Assembly: GCA_045648505.1 (NCBI GenBank)
Contig: JAZROD010000002.1
Location: 1 to 64,000 of the forward strand
Reading direction: 5' to 3'
Source of the DNA: RGIG8700 sp045648505
GTDB taxonomy: Bacteria > Bacillota > Clostridia > RGIG6154
DNA length: 64,000 nt
Every line of letters starts with the position of its first letter. Position 1 is the stretch's first letter. This document shows positions 54,051 through 62,402 of this stretch, piece after piece. The translations under genes were made by a program, and so were the position numbers. The notes beneath the pieces were generated by a model. It was not told the DNA's origin, made no database searches, and was given only the letters and a program-made list of their open reading frames with translations.

Positions 54051-54079
54051 ATTGTACATTATTCTTTGGATAATGTCAA
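54051..54079 (-). promoter_or_regulatory. Consensus promoter of the xis-int operon
   Basis: TTGACA (54079-54074), 17-bp spacer, TACAAT (54056-54051) on the minus strand, about 150 bases upstream of xis. The long leader leaves space for regulation by the divergent XRE protein. Confidence 0.8.
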
Positions 54080-54119
54080 GTGTTTTTTGAAGTTTTATTA
54101 TCTAATTGATTGGAAAAGA

Positions 54120-54148
54120 TTGACTAACTCAAACGAATATGCTATAAT
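54120..54148 (+). promoter_or_regulatory. Consensus promoter of the XRE regulator
   Basis: TTGACT (54120-54125), 17-bp spacer, TATAAT (54143-54148) on the plus strand, 34 bases before the start codon at 54182. It is back-to-back with the xis-int promoter, 41 bases between the -35 boxes. Confidence 0.85.
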
Positions 54149-54181
54149 AAGTGCGATAATAGAAAGAATGGAGCTAATAAA

Positions 54182-54628
54182 ATGGCAATTGGAGAAAGAA
54201 TAAGATTTATAAGAAACTTACACGGAGCTACGCAAAAATGGCTTGGATTAAAGCTTGGTTTTAGTGAAAAGACTGCTGAAACTCGTGTGGGTCAGTATGA
54301 AATCGGTGCAAGAACACCTAAAGATGAAATGATTAAGGATATTGCAGAGATATTCGGCGTATCACCTCAGGCAATCAAATTACCTGACCTTGATAATTAC
54401 AACGCCGTACTGCATACCCTTTTTGCAATAGAAGATATATACGGATTAACTATCAATATGCTTGATGATGAGTTCTGTCTCACACTTGACAGAGAAAACT
54501 CTTCTTACTTTGCTATGTACGATATGCTTCGTGCGTGGAATAAAGTTGCGCGTAAATATAGAAATGGCGAAATAACAAAAGAAGAATATGATAGTTGGAG
54601 ATATAATTATCCGGAATCCATAAAATAA
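54182..54628 (+). CDS. XRE-family transcriptional regulator of the mobilizable element
   Basis: 148 residues. The N-terminal 60 residues form a Cro/CI-type HTH (IGERIRFIRNLHGATQKWLG, RVGQYEIGARTPKDEMIKDI, FGVSPQAIKLPD). The C-terminal part (AWNKVARKYRNGEITKEEYD) is helical and probably mediates dimers. It is transcribed divergently from xis-int, the usual position of a repressor that keeps the element integrated. The downstream membrane-protein gene follows after 12 bases. Confidence 0.88.
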   Translation: MAIGERIRFIRNLHGATQKWLGLKLGFSEKTAETRVGQYEIGARTPKDEMIKDIAEIFGVSPQAIKLPDLDNYNAVLHTLFAIEDIYGLTINMLDDEFCLTLDRENSSYFAMYDMLRAWNKVARKYRNGEITKEEYDSWRYNYPESIK

Positions 54629-54639
54629 GGAGCATTTAA

Positions 54640-55425
54640 ATGAAAAAAGATAAAAATTCAAATTTTAGTATTTGTGTATGGCTTGGGATAATATCTTTTA
54701 TTCTGCTTTGTGGCGTTATTATATTTGCTGCATATCTTTATAAATTTAACCCTCTATCAATGTTTAGCCATATTTTCCACTTAGATGAAAGCGTTGGGTG
54801 GAACGCATTAGAAGCCTTAGGCACAATTGGCATAGGACTTGCTACGCTTTGGCTTTCTAGTAAGGTATCAAAATTTCAAGAAAATCAAGCAAATATTCAA
54901 AATATGCAAAGTATGTTATATATTGAGCCACATATTTTAGTGGATTCATTTGAGCTTTTTTCTGCTGAATATGAATTAAACGATAAGAAAACAGAAATTA
55001 AAACACTTAAAGGAATCGATTATCCATTCTTTACTAATCGTAAAGAAAATCTTGATTTGAACGACATGTACATATTAGCAATAACATTCATTAATACATC
55101 CGAAGCTTTTGCACGTTTACGATTTAATGAAGCAACAATAACCAATGGAAGCGAAATAATAGGAAGCTTTAATATGTCGACTTTTGGAACACATAAGAAT
55201 CATATCATGTTAAAAAAAGAGGAATGTAAAACAATCGGGTTAGTCATAAATAGTGAAAGCAAGAAAAAATTGAGAGGTTCAAAAATAACAATTTCTTGTT
55301 TCTTAGACAACAATTATAATTCCACTTTTAAAGATGTGCAGTCCTATATTTTAACAAGTGAATCAGACGGAATGATTTCTTTTATGCCAACAAAACTATC
55401 CGATAATACATACGAAGAAGTATAA
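54640..55425 (+). CDS. Hypothetical membrane protein of the mobilizable element
   Basis: 261 residues. Two hydrophobic segments near the N-terminus (about 8-33 and 50-70) are followed by a soluble, mostly beta region (about 85-255) with no motif that I recognise. The topology resembles small membrane-tethered cargo proteins on mobile elements, some of which act in abortive infection or exclusion, but nothing in the sequence proves such a role. It shares a transcript with the XRE regulator and ends at a strong terminator. Confidence 0.6.
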   Translation: MKKDKNSNFSICVWLGIISFILLCGVIIFAAYLYKFNPLSMFSHIFHLDESVGWNALEALGTIGIGLATLWLSSKVSKFQENQANIQNMQSMLYIEPHILVDSFELFSAEYELNDKKTEIKTLKGIDYPFFTNRKENLDLNDMYILAITFINTSEAFARLRFNEATITNGSEIIGSFNMSTFGTHKNHIMLKKEECKTIGLVINSESKKKLRGSKITISCFLDNNYNSTFKDVQSYILTSESDGMISFMPTKLSDNTYEEV

Positions 55426-55430
55426 TAAAA

Positions 55431-55470
55431 GAGCTAACTGATTTTAATTTCAGTTAGCTCTTAATTTTTA
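55431..55470 (+). terminator. Terminator of the XRE-membrane protein operon
   Basis: An 11-bp stem, GAGCTAACTGA / TCAGTTAGCTC (55431-55441 with 55450-55460), is followed by TTAATTTTTA, starting 5 bases after the stop codon. Confidence 0.88.
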
Positions 55471-55480
55471 ATATTTAATG

Positions 55481-55655
55481 TTGCCAAATCGTTGCCATTT
55501 TCATTTGAAAATGCCCGAAAACGGCGTGGTTATGCGGTTTTCGCTCCGCGATTCGTCATTCCCACTCGGCTTGTTATATAGGTTTAAAAACCGCATAACA
55601 AGGCGGTTTTTAATTGGTATATAGTAAAATGTAGTCAAAATTGTGGTCAAAAATT
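55481..55655. other. Candidate attachment-site region at the right end of the element
   Basis: Two pairs of short direct repeats look like integrase arm sites: TTGCCA at 55481-55486 and 55492-55497, and GTCAAAATT / GTCAAAAATT at 55634-55642 and 55646-55655. Between them the minus strand has GAGTGGGAATGA (55567-55556), identical to the usual end of guaA coding for Glu-Trp-Glu-stop, a known integration hotspot. An in-frame TAA lies just upstream of that motif, so guaA itself is not here. A bidirectional terminator-like stem (AAAAACCGC / GCGGTTTTT, 55586-55611) is included. No matching copy was found at the left end. Confidence 0.4.
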
Positions 55656-55682
55656 ACATTAAAAATTATAACACATTATAAA

Positions 55683-55873
55683 AAGATATGCAAGCATATT
55701 TGAAATATTTGTATATCTTAAATTTTAGGCGGGTTTACCCGCCCCAAAGTGCGAAGCACTATTTTTTCAGTATGGCGGGTTTTATCTCGTCTACTGAAAA
55801 AATCTCTCCTTGCTCGCACCCTATACAAAACATACTTGTTAGGTTGCCCCTTGAAAGAGTTAAGGGGAAACCT
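55683..55873. other. Array of five adjacent hairpins, possible oriT or structured RNA
   Basis: In about 190 bases: AAGATATGCAA / TTGTATATCTT (55683-55719), GGCGGGT / ACCCGCC (55728-55743), AGTGC / GCACT (55748-55760), ATTTTTTCAGTA / TACTGAAAAAAT (55761-55803, 12 bp perfect) and AGGTTGCCCCTT / AAGGGGAAACCT (55841-55873, one mismatch). No ORF is credible. The arrangement is compatible with an origin of transfer or replication of either neighbouring element. Confidence 0.5.
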
Positions 55874-55954
55874 TATCACACTAAAATATACTAAACTTTT
55901 TCTGTGGAAGGGGTTTTGATACCATACTAATATACATTACATAAAATAAAAAAA

Positions 55955-56114
55955 CACTCTGCACACTCTATAAAACACTGTATTTATGCAGATATAAATT
56001 TACATAAATTTTATCATGTAGAAAGGGCGGGGTCACGGATGATGCGAAACAATATCCGTGACCCCGCCCTTTCTACTAACTGCATTATACAGTAGTTTTA
56101 GGTGGTGCAGAGTG
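55955..56114. repeat. 160-bp nested palindrome with a 23-bp perfect core stem
   Basis: Three concentric inverted repeats: outer CACTCTGCAC (55955-55964) with GTGCAGAGTG (56105-56114), perfect; middle 55972-55991 with 56080-56099, about 20 bases imperfect; core 56018-56040 with 56054-56076, 23 bp perfect, GC-rich in AT-rich surroundings, loop 13 nt. No ORF lies inside. It could be a MITE-like element, a replication or resolution site, or an extreme terminator for the stalk-domain gene at 56182. I saw no target-site duplication. Confidence 0.85.
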
Positions 56115-56181
56115 CAACCATATTATTTTATATATTCTTTCAAGATTAGTACAACTATGTTACATCACAAAAGAATACCTT

Positions 56182-56946
56182 TTATTTCTTTTCAAGACGA
56201 GCTTCAACAATACCTATTGTTGACCAAAAACCTTGTCCGTAAACATTCGGAACATCAGCGTTTATTTTTAATACTTTATAATTTGATATATCTATGTCAA
56301 AATCTGTTGTCTTTGCACCTTTTGATATAGGTGGTGAAGTATATAACAATTTACCATCTCCATATATCTTGATAATTGCAGTTTGAGTATTTTGTGAATC
56401 GCCACATACTATCTTACCTTTAAAAGTCTTATAATTATTATTTAGTAAATATTCCACATTTTGATATGACAAAAGTGTTCCGTCGTTGTCTTTTGTCGCA
56501 CCATAGCCCTGAGAATAACCAAGTTTAAGTTCTATACCTCGTTCATATTTAATGCCATCTTGTGCTTCTTCTCCTGTTTTCCACGCCTTTAAGGTATTTT
56601 CATTTCCACTTGTTTCATAATTAGCATACCCCATTTGGTCTAACCAATCATAGTTTTTTGTTCCTAAAATAACGGTGCTTGTTTGAGGCTCCCACTCCAC
56701 ATCTTTATCAAAAGCATTTGCAATTCCACGAACAGGCAAATATGTAGTGCCATTGTAAATAAAAGGCTCTACAACATTACCATTAGCGTCCTTTGCAGTA
56801 TATTCTACACCATCGATTAAAATTTTAATATTATCATATATAACACTGATAGTTTCCGTAGTCTGTTTGGCAAATACAGTAACACTTAACACAAGTATTA
56901 CAGCAATAGCAATTAAAATTGTCCGTGATTTTTTGTTTTTAAACAT
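56182..56946 (-). CDS. Secreted stalk-domain (copper amine oxidase N-like) plus NPCBM-like protein
   Basis: 254 residues. A signal peptide or N-terminal anchor (about 8-26) is followed by a copper-amine-oxidase-N-like stalk domain (about 35-95; IKILIDGVEYTAKDANG, FIYNGTTYLPVRGIANAF) and an NPCBM-like beta-sandwich (about 100-250; YERGIELKLGYSQGYG, FKGKIVCGDSQNTQ, GIVEARLEKK). Such proteins are cell-surface or secreted glycan-binding proteins of Clostridia. It appears to be cargo within the second mobile element; its function there is unknown. The 160-bp nested palindrome lies just downstream of its stop codon. Confidence 0.82.
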   Translation of the reverse strand: MFKNKKSRTILIAIAVILVLSVTVFAKQTTETISVIYDNIKILIDGVEYTAKDANGNVVEPFIYNGTTYLPVRGIANAFDKDVEWEPQTSTVILGTKNYDWLDQMGYANYETSGNENTLKAWKTGEEAQDGIKYERGIELKLGYSQGYGATKDNDGTLLSYQNVEYLLNNNYKTFKGKIVCGDSQNTQTAIIKIYGDGKLLYTSPPISKGAKTTDFDIDISNYKVLKINADVPNVYGQGFWSTIGIVEARLEKK

Positions 56947-57328
56947 TTGTAATTCCTCCTAAAAGTTTTATAATTTCACGCACACTTTTTCACGAAAAAT
57001 ATTTATTCTCCTTTCGATTTCCCATAAATTAAAAAAGGTGTGCAACTATCGAAGCTGCACACCGAAAAATGCAAACTCCGATTTGTTGTCACACAAAATT
57101 AAAAATAGGGCGAAATATACTTATTTACATACCGCTACTTGTGAAATTTGCATTTTTGCCAATTTAATATGTAACGATATGCAAATAAAAGGGTATAATA
57201 CCCCCCTTAACAAAAAAATAAGTAATTTCGCTATTTGATTTTTAATTTCATGTGACATATAGTATTATACCACCAAATGCGGAGAAATACAATATAAAAT
57301 ATGATTTTCGCAAACTATACCAAACGAA
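56947..57328. other. Gene-free region upstream of the stalk-domain gene
   Basis: No credible ORF. It contains GGGTATAATACCC (57191-57203), a near-palindrome around a TATAAT-like core that could be an operator over a -10 box, and repeated ATTTGCATTTTT-like A/T-rich stretches. I could not pair the core with a convincing -35 on either strand. Confidence 0.35.
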
Positions 57329-58136
57329 TTAAACTGTTATTCGTTCATTAAGATATTCAATAAGCATTTTTTTAAAATACTTTATCGGGTCGGCAATTTC
57401 ACTTTTTTCTTCAAACTCTGTGTATTTATCAAACAATGCTATTAACTTTTTAGCCGTCAAGTATTTCAGTTTGTATTTATGCGGAGAATCAAAAACACTT
57501 ACTATTCCCGCACGCATAAATAACAATCGCAAATATGCGGGCTGTGATAATATTTTTACATATTCGTCTGTCAAATTAATTTCAAGCCTTTTAAATACTT
57601 GATGTAATTCTTCTTGTTCTTCCGTTCCAAAATCTATGCTTGAAATATAATCTTTCAGTCCTTGTATTTTATTATTATATATTTTATTATTTGTGTTAAA
57701 ATTTTTGTCCTCTTGCGGTGCAGATTTTTTATTGCTTGTTGTTAAAATTTTTAACTGCTGTAAATTCTGCGGGTTTTGTCTCGCTTTTTCTAATTTGTCA
57801 AATAATTTTGAAATACTTTCAAAATTGATTTTAAAATGTCTTTTGGCGGGTATTCCCTTTGATACAACGGTTAAAATATTAAGCTCTGCAAGTTTATTTA
57901 TTGCCTTTCTTTGTTCGTGTCCTGACAGACAAGTTTCATTTTCTAAATGTTCAACAGTAGAGTAAAAATAGCCGTCCTCGGTCAATGTTCCTTTATCTTT
58001 ATAATAATTATATTCACTTATTAACTGCATTAGTAGTACAGTGGCATTTATGCCGTATTGCTTTTGCAAGTGGTTTGTTAATATGCCAATACCCGCCCTG
58101 CGATAATGTGTATGTTATAATATTTTCACAACTCAT
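57329..58136 (-). pseudogene. Rep-like winged-helix protein gene with a frameshift
   Basis: ATG 58136 follows AAGGAGGG and encodes MSCENIITYTLSQGGYWHIN and NKPLAKAI, then the frame is lost. The next frame continues GINATVLLMQLISEYNYYKD without a gap in sense. One extra base (58055) accounts for the shift. The rest has a winged-helix domain (TEDGYFYSTVEHLENETCLS, AINKLAELNILTVVSKGIP) and a helical C-terminus, as in replication-initiator or DnaD-like proteins of Gram-positive conjugative elements. If translated only from TTG 58069 it would lack the first about 22 residues. Mutation, assembly error and programmed shifting cannot be separated here. Confidence 0.75.
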
Positions 58137-58360
58137 TTTTATTCCCTCCTTAAAAACTCAACGCCTTAAAATGCGTTTTAACAGCTTTTCTAAAACTTTT
58201 AATATAAAATTATACCTCACATATAAAAAGGCAATAATATGCCTTTTTGTGCCTTTAAAACACACAGTATTTTTCGTGTGAATTATATAATAAAATATTA
58301 AATAATACAACAATTTAGTAAAAAGTTTTGAAAAGTTGTTCTAACTGCTAACAAAAAATT

Positions 58361-58393
58361 ATAGCAGTAGGTTTCGTTTATGCCTACTGCTAT
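58361..58393 (-). terminator. Terminator of the J-domain protein gene
   Basis: An 11-bp perfect stem, ATAGCAGTAGG / CCTACTGCTAT, lies 5 bases past the stop codon and is followed on the minus strand by AATTTTTTGTT. Confidence 0.88.
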
Positions 58394-58398
58394 TTGAT

Positions 58399-58914
58399 TT
58401 ATGCGGTTTTATCTTCTAGTTTGTCTGTACCTTTGCTGTATGCTTTACCGCTTGTGCCATACATTTCACGAATTTCGTCAAACTCATAATTTTTACGGCT
58501 TTTACATCTGTAATTTTCAGGTTTTAGAAACCACGCTGTTTTTTTACTGTGCCATTGAAATTTTAATTCTTTTAACTTATCTTTGTACGCTTTGGTGTTT
58601 CCTGTTACCCACACGAAACAACCGATAATTTCGATTTCTATATCGTCCATTTTCATTAACTCATTTATTAAGTCTTTGAATTGGTCGGATGTTTCTGTTG
58701 ATGTCTGTTTCGCCGTATAAGTTTCACCATCTTTCGTTTGATGTATGTCTTTGAGTATCTTGAACAGCTTGTCATATTCATTGTTGACAGCTTTCATTTT
58801 CTCGGCATCACCGCCTTTGTCGGGGTGGTGCATAAATACCAACTTTCTATATTGCTTTTTTAACTCTTCAAGCGTTTTTGGTGTTGGTGTAAAATAATTT
58901 AAAACTTCTCTCAT
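58399..58914 (-). CDS. J-domain protein of the second mobile element
   Basis: 171 residues. The N-terminal J-domain has FTPTPKTLEELKKQYRKL and the HPD motif in MHHPDKGGDAEKM, which stimulates Hsp70 (DnaK) ATPase. The C-terminal part (about 95-171) with LKELKFQWHSKKTAWFLK is a small domain often attached to J-domains on conjugative plasmids and transposons. It lacks the Gly/Phe and zinc regions of housekeeping DnaJ. It may recruit host DnaK for replication of the element, as known for some phages; that is inference. Confidence 0.87.
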   Translation of the reverse strand: MREVLNYFTPTPKTLEELKKQYRKLVFMHHPDKGGDAEKMKAVNNEYDKLFKILKDIHQTKDGETYTAKQTSTETSDQFKDLINELMKMDDIEIEIIGCFVWVTGNTKAYKDKLKELKFQWHSKKTAWFLKPENYRCKSRKNYEFDEIREMYGTSGKAYSKGTDKLEDKTA

Positions 58915-58994
58915 TTCAATTCCTCCTATACTTTGAATTTTTAAATATTAAGTTGTCAATGTTCGTAGCAATATAAAAACACGATCAAAAAAGA

Positions 58995-59059
58995 CAAGTC
59001 AACAGAAACATGGAATAACGAAGCAAAGCGAGTATATGCCGTGAAAGTCTGTTTACTTG
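58995..59059. other. Imperfect 12-bp inverted repeat with long loop, oriT-like
   Basis: CAAGTCAACAGA (58995-59006) and TCTGTTTACTTG (59048-59059) pair with one mismatch around a 41-base loop, in the 282-base gap between the J-domain and M48 genes. No ORF is credible there. A transfer or replication origin is possible but unproven. Confidence 0.3.
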
Positions 59060-59144
59060 GCGTTTTGCCGTGTTATCTTGCAAGTAGAACATGACACAAT
59101 AGTTAAAAATTGAGTATAGGAAATTATGATAAGTTTTGTTTTTA

Positions 59145-59179
59145 TACAAACAAAAACAGGCGTATAAGTTAAACGCCTG
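59145..59179 (-). terminator. Terminator of the coupling protein-M48 operon
   Basis: CAGGCGT / ACGCCTG (59157-59163 with 59173-59179), loop 9 nt, followed on the minus strand by TTTTTGTTTG. It lies 18 bases after the M48 stop codon. Confidence 0.88.
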
Positions 59180-59196
59180 CTTTTGATAATTTATAT

Positions 59197-60102
59197 TTAT
59201 GCCCTACACATATTTTCAAGAGCTTCTATTCTAAAAGCTGTTTTCGGGTGTGATGATTGCAATTTTTCAAGCAAATTTCTCTTGTCTGATATTTCCATAT
59301 CATAAAATTTATACAAGGCTGACAATAAGGCTTCGCCGTACCCTAATTCAAACGCCACTTTGTCTGCTCTGTATTCTTCCTTGCGACTTGTAGAAGATAC
59401 CATAATTGTTAGAAACATCATTGCATATTTTAACCCAATACTTAAAATGTTTTTCAAAAAGCCTATAAGACTTCCAAAGAAAGAGTTATCGCCTAGCATA
59501 ATTTGTAACATCTGCAACACCTTTACAAAAATCATTACACCCCAAAAATACACATTAGAGGCTAACGATACAAAAACCGATACCTGACCATCTCCGTTTA
59601 CAATATGACCGATTTCGTGAGATATAACAGCCTCTATTTGTTCATCATTCATTGTTTCCATTAGTCCACGAGTAACTGCTATTGTATGTCTGCCAATGGC
59701 AAAAGCATTTACATTTACGCTGTCTACAATATATAATTTTAATTCATAATCTATCATTTTGCTATATGCTGTGCCACGCTCTTTTACACTTTCAAATATA
59801 TCTAAAAGCCTTTCTTTTTCCGTATCTGTCGCAATATGTCTCACATCATATATCGCCCTCAAAATATACTCGGGCAAATTTGTCAAACAAAGTATTATAA
59901 GCAATATGTAAATCATAGCCAAAGTTATATTTACACTTATAGGCAATTGAATATTAAACCAAAACAAAAAATAATTTGCTATTAGTAACAATAGTAACCG
60001 AGGTCTAACGGCAAAAATTGTAAACGGGTTTGGCTCTGGTTTCCCTCTATGTTCTTCTGGAATAAGAAAAACTTTTTCTAAATTTTGCATAATTTTTGAC
60101 AT
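59197..60102 (-). CDS. M48-family membrane metalloprotease (HtpX-like)
   Basis: 301 residues. Two hydrophobic segments (about 32-50 and 55-80), the zinc motif EAVISHEIGHIVNGD near 160-172, further hydrophobic segments (about 178-200 and 220-245) and the third ligand region SSTSRKEEYRADKVAFEL near 245. HtpX-like enzymes degrade damaged membrane proteins. A metalloprotease transcribed directly after the conjugative coupling ATPase (14 bases apart) is unusual as cargo and may act on envelope proteins during transfer. It is shorter at the N-terminus than some HtpX proteins but keeps all the motifs. Confidence 0.92.
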   Translation of the reverse strand: MSKIMQNLEKVFLIPEEHRGKPEPNPFTIFAVRPRLLLLLIANYFLFWFNIQLPISVNITLAMIYILLIILCLTNLPEYILRAIYDVRHIATDTEKERLLDIFESVKERGTAYSKMIDYELKLYIVDSVNVNAFAIGRHTIAVTRGLMETMNDEQIEAVISHEIGHIVNGDGQVSVFVSLASNVYFWGVMIFVKVLQMLQIMLGDNSFFGSLIGFLKNILSIGLKYAMMFLTIMVSSTSRKEEYRADKVAFELGYGEALLSALYKFYDMEISDKRNLLEKLQSSHPKTAFRIEALENMCRA

Positions 60103-60116
60103 AATATAATTCTCCT

Positions 60117-61346
60117 TTAAAATTGTTTTATAACTTTTATTTTTTCACATTTCCCGTCATCTCTTGACATAAAAACGCCCTCGCCTGTTTTAAACGATTT
60201 AATCTCGTCAGGGTGTACAATAAATTCTCGTACTCGTTTTGCTGTTCCCATACCTGTTTCTTCTCTTTGATTTAACTGATATGTTAACTGCATTTTTTCA
60301 TGTGTTCCCAAGGTTTTCGACCATTCCTCAGCACTCCTAAAACTGTTTTGCCTCATAATGACATAATTGTTGCAATTTTCTATAATCTGATGTTTAAACG
60401 CTTCACCTACTGCTGATTCAAGGTCAGCAAGACTTTGCGTTGCACATACACAAGTAACACCTGCACTTCTGCTCTTGTTGATTAAGTCAATAAGCACAGA
60501 AGAAGCATATACATTTATTTCATCAAAGACAAAGAAACTACGATGGTTGCTGTTGAATAATTGGCTCACAGCTTTTTTGCTGTCTATCAAAATTAAACGC
60601 CCCAAAGCCTGTGATGTTTCTGGGTAGATTAGTGGGTTTAAAATAAACAGTATTACCGCACCAGTTTTCAACGCTGAATATATATCTATTCCATTTTCGT
60701 CAAAGATTTCTCCCATCTCACTTTCTGCAATTGTTGCAAATCGTGCTGAAGCCTGTTCTGTTATTTTTCCACTTGCTTTTATTAAATCTAAATTTTCAAT
60801 ATGATTTTCTTTTGTTATCAAACTATTTTTTTGTAAAACGGCTGATAAACTTTCAAAATTATCTGTTGACATATTTTGAATTATTGATTTGAAAGACAAC
60901 GGAATTTCTGCAATATTCATTAGCTTTACAACTCGCTGTATGTATCTTTCTGTATTGGTTTTATAATGTGGTTCGCTCCATTCCGTCATGTTTATCAACA
61001 TATCTTTTGCAACGGTTTCTGTTGCATTTTTAAGCGGGTTATACTTTGCAGATTTTGTAGGCTCGTTCATATTGATTACATAAAGCGGTCTGTTATGCCT
61101 TTCACAAAACGCCTTTGTGATTTCATACATTGAACCTTGTCCTGTATCTCCTTTTCCGTCAACCAACAACAAGCCTATACCTTTTTCGATGCTGTGCAAA
61201 ATAAAATTTGATAATAATACAGTTTTACCCGCTCCCGTTGTACCTGATACAAAAATGTGTTTTGCGTTATCAGGACAATATATAGCCTTTTTTAATCTTG
61301 TATAACCAATTAAAGTTGAATTTTCTTTATTAACAGGACTACTCAT
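60117..61346 (-). CDS. VirD4/TraG-like conjugative coupling ATPase
   Basis: About 409 residues. Walker A FVSGTTGAGKTVLLSNF near 32, GLLLVDGKGDTG, Walker B RSFFVFDEINVYAS near 270, and CVCATQSLADLE as the sensor region identify a FtsK/TraD/VirD4-type ATPase that feeds the relaxase-DNA complex into a mating channel. There is no N-terminal membrane anchor; the small three-helix membrane protein encoded just upstream (overlapping) probably supplies it. ATG 61346, 7 bases after GGGGGT, is preferred over ATG 61361. Confidence 0.88.
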   Translation of the reverse strand: MSSPVNKENSTLIGYTRLKKAIYCPDNAKHIFVSGTTGAGKTVLLSNFILHSIEKGIGLLLVDGKGDTGQGSMYEITKAFCERHNRPLYVINMNEPTKSAKYNPLKNATETVAKDMLINMTEWSEPHYKTNTERYIQRVVKLMNIAEIPLSFKSIIQNMSTDNFESLSAVLQKNSLITKENHIENLDLIKASGKITEQASARFATIAESEMGEIFDENGIDIYSALKTGAVILFILNPLIYPETSQALGRLILIDSKKAVSQLFNSNHRSFFVFDEINVYASSVLIDLINKSRSAGVTCVCATQSLADLESAVGEAFKHQIIENCNNYVIMRQNSFRSAEEWSKTLGTHEKMQLTYQLNQREETGMGTAKRVREFIVHPDEIKSFKTGEGVFMSRDDGKCEKIKVIKQF

Positions 61347-61779
61347 ATACTCTACCCCCATTTGCTGTAAATTTCCGCTCTAATGACATAATTCCCGCTT
61401 GTTCTTTTTTGCGGTTGTACCTCATACGCTTTACTGTGTATGAGGCAACTGCAAAAGATACCGCCGTTAATATAAACCAGCTTGTCAAACTATATAAACC
61501 ATAAACCGATATAGTAAAGCTATGATTTAAAATTCCTTTGACAAGATCAACGGCAACTTGTGTTGTTTCTTCTAAAAACACCCCCATTTTAGTACACAAT
61601 ATCACAAGTAACACAATACAAGGAAACAACACAAAGTTTTCTTTTCTGTCTGTTCTCAACATCAAAAAAATAAACAAAATATTAAATGGTAATATCGGCA
61701 AACATATCAATATTGCAAGTGCCGATATTATCACATCAAAAACAGTAATCTGCTTTTGTTCTTTAAACTCTTCTGGCAT
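61339..61779 (-). CDS. Small membrane protein, probable coupling-protein partner
   Basis: 146 residues with three hydrophobic segments (about 13-36, 44-62 and 88-115) and a basic C-terminus. It overlaps the Replic_Relax gene upstream by 17 bases and the coupling ATPase downstream by 8, so expression is coupled. A split VirD4 membrane anchor is the likeliest role. This gene ends in TAG; read-through would add only two residues, so TAG clearly acts as a stop here. Confidence 0.7.
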   Translation of the reverse strand: MPEEFKEQKQITVFDVIISALAILICLPILPFNILFIFLMLRTDRKENFVLFPCIVLLVILCTKMGVFLEETTQVAVDLVKGILNHSFTISVYGLYSLTSWFILTAVSFAVASYTVKRMRYNRKKEQAGIMSLERKFTANGGRVYE

Positions 61780-62389
61780 ATTCCATCACCTTTTCTAACG
61801 GCGTTATTTTTACGCCATATTTTTCACCTATAACTTTTACATTATCAACCACCTTTTGTCTGTCGCTTGGAATAAACCAAAGCTGAAAATCAAAAATTTT
61901 GTAATTATTCTTTATGTTCTTTTCAAGAGTTATTGGCTTTTTTGCTGACAACTCAATTTCTACGCAATAGGTTTTATTGTCTTTTGTATATTCAAAGTCG
62001 GGGAAGTGTTTAGGATTACCAAACCCCGCTTTATGTTTCATTTCTCGTTCAGTTGTAATGCTTGATTTTTCTACACCCTCATTATTTATCAAATATATAG
62101 CGGTATCAATTACAGCTATATCATGCGTTATCTGTTCTATTCTTACATTCGTGGTGTAATATTCCAAATCAAGCAATCTTTCTGCTCTTTTTGTAACAAA
62201 ATAAAGTCTTGGAACTCCATATATAAAATGTTTTCTTTCTATATAGCCCGCTTCTATCAGCTTCTTTAATCTCCTATCACATGCACGCTGACCGCTAAAA
62301 CCACATAAGACTTTTATTTGTCTTGAAAGTAAAAAACGCCATTTTTGAATTTCTTTAATAATAGCTATATCTCTTTCCATTAAAACCAT
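61763..62389 (-). CDS. Replication-relaxation family protein (Replic_Relax)
   Basis: 208 residues. An N-terminal winged helix (DIAIIKEIQKWRFLLSRQI, CDRRLKKLIEAGYIER) and a C-terminal domain (RIEQITHDIAVIDTAIYLI, HFPDFEYTKDNKTYCVEIEL) match the Replic_Relax family of Gram-positive plasmids and conjugative elements, where a nuclease-like fold with conserved Asp and Glu-x-Glu (PDFEY, VEIEL) is present. It starts the operon with the membrane protein and the coupling ATPase. AAGGTGG stands 6 bases before ATG 62389. Confidence 0.85.
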   Translation of the reverse strand: MVLMERDIAIIKEIQKWRFLLSRQIKVLCGFSGQRACDRRLKKLIEAGYIERKHFIYGVPRLYFVTKRAERLLDLEYYTTNVRIEQITHDIAVIDTAIYLINNEGVEKSSITTEREMKHKAGFGNPKHFPDFEYTKDNKTYCVEIELSAKKPITLEKNIKNNYKIFDFQLWFIPSDRQKVVDNVKVIGEKYGVKITPLEKVMEYARRV

Positions 62390-62402
62390 ATAAAACCACC
62401 TT

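Noticed and set aside
55540..55570. A partial guaA gene
   Set aside because: Only the last four codons' worth of sequence matches; an in-frame stop lies immediately upstream, so no coding remnant is present.
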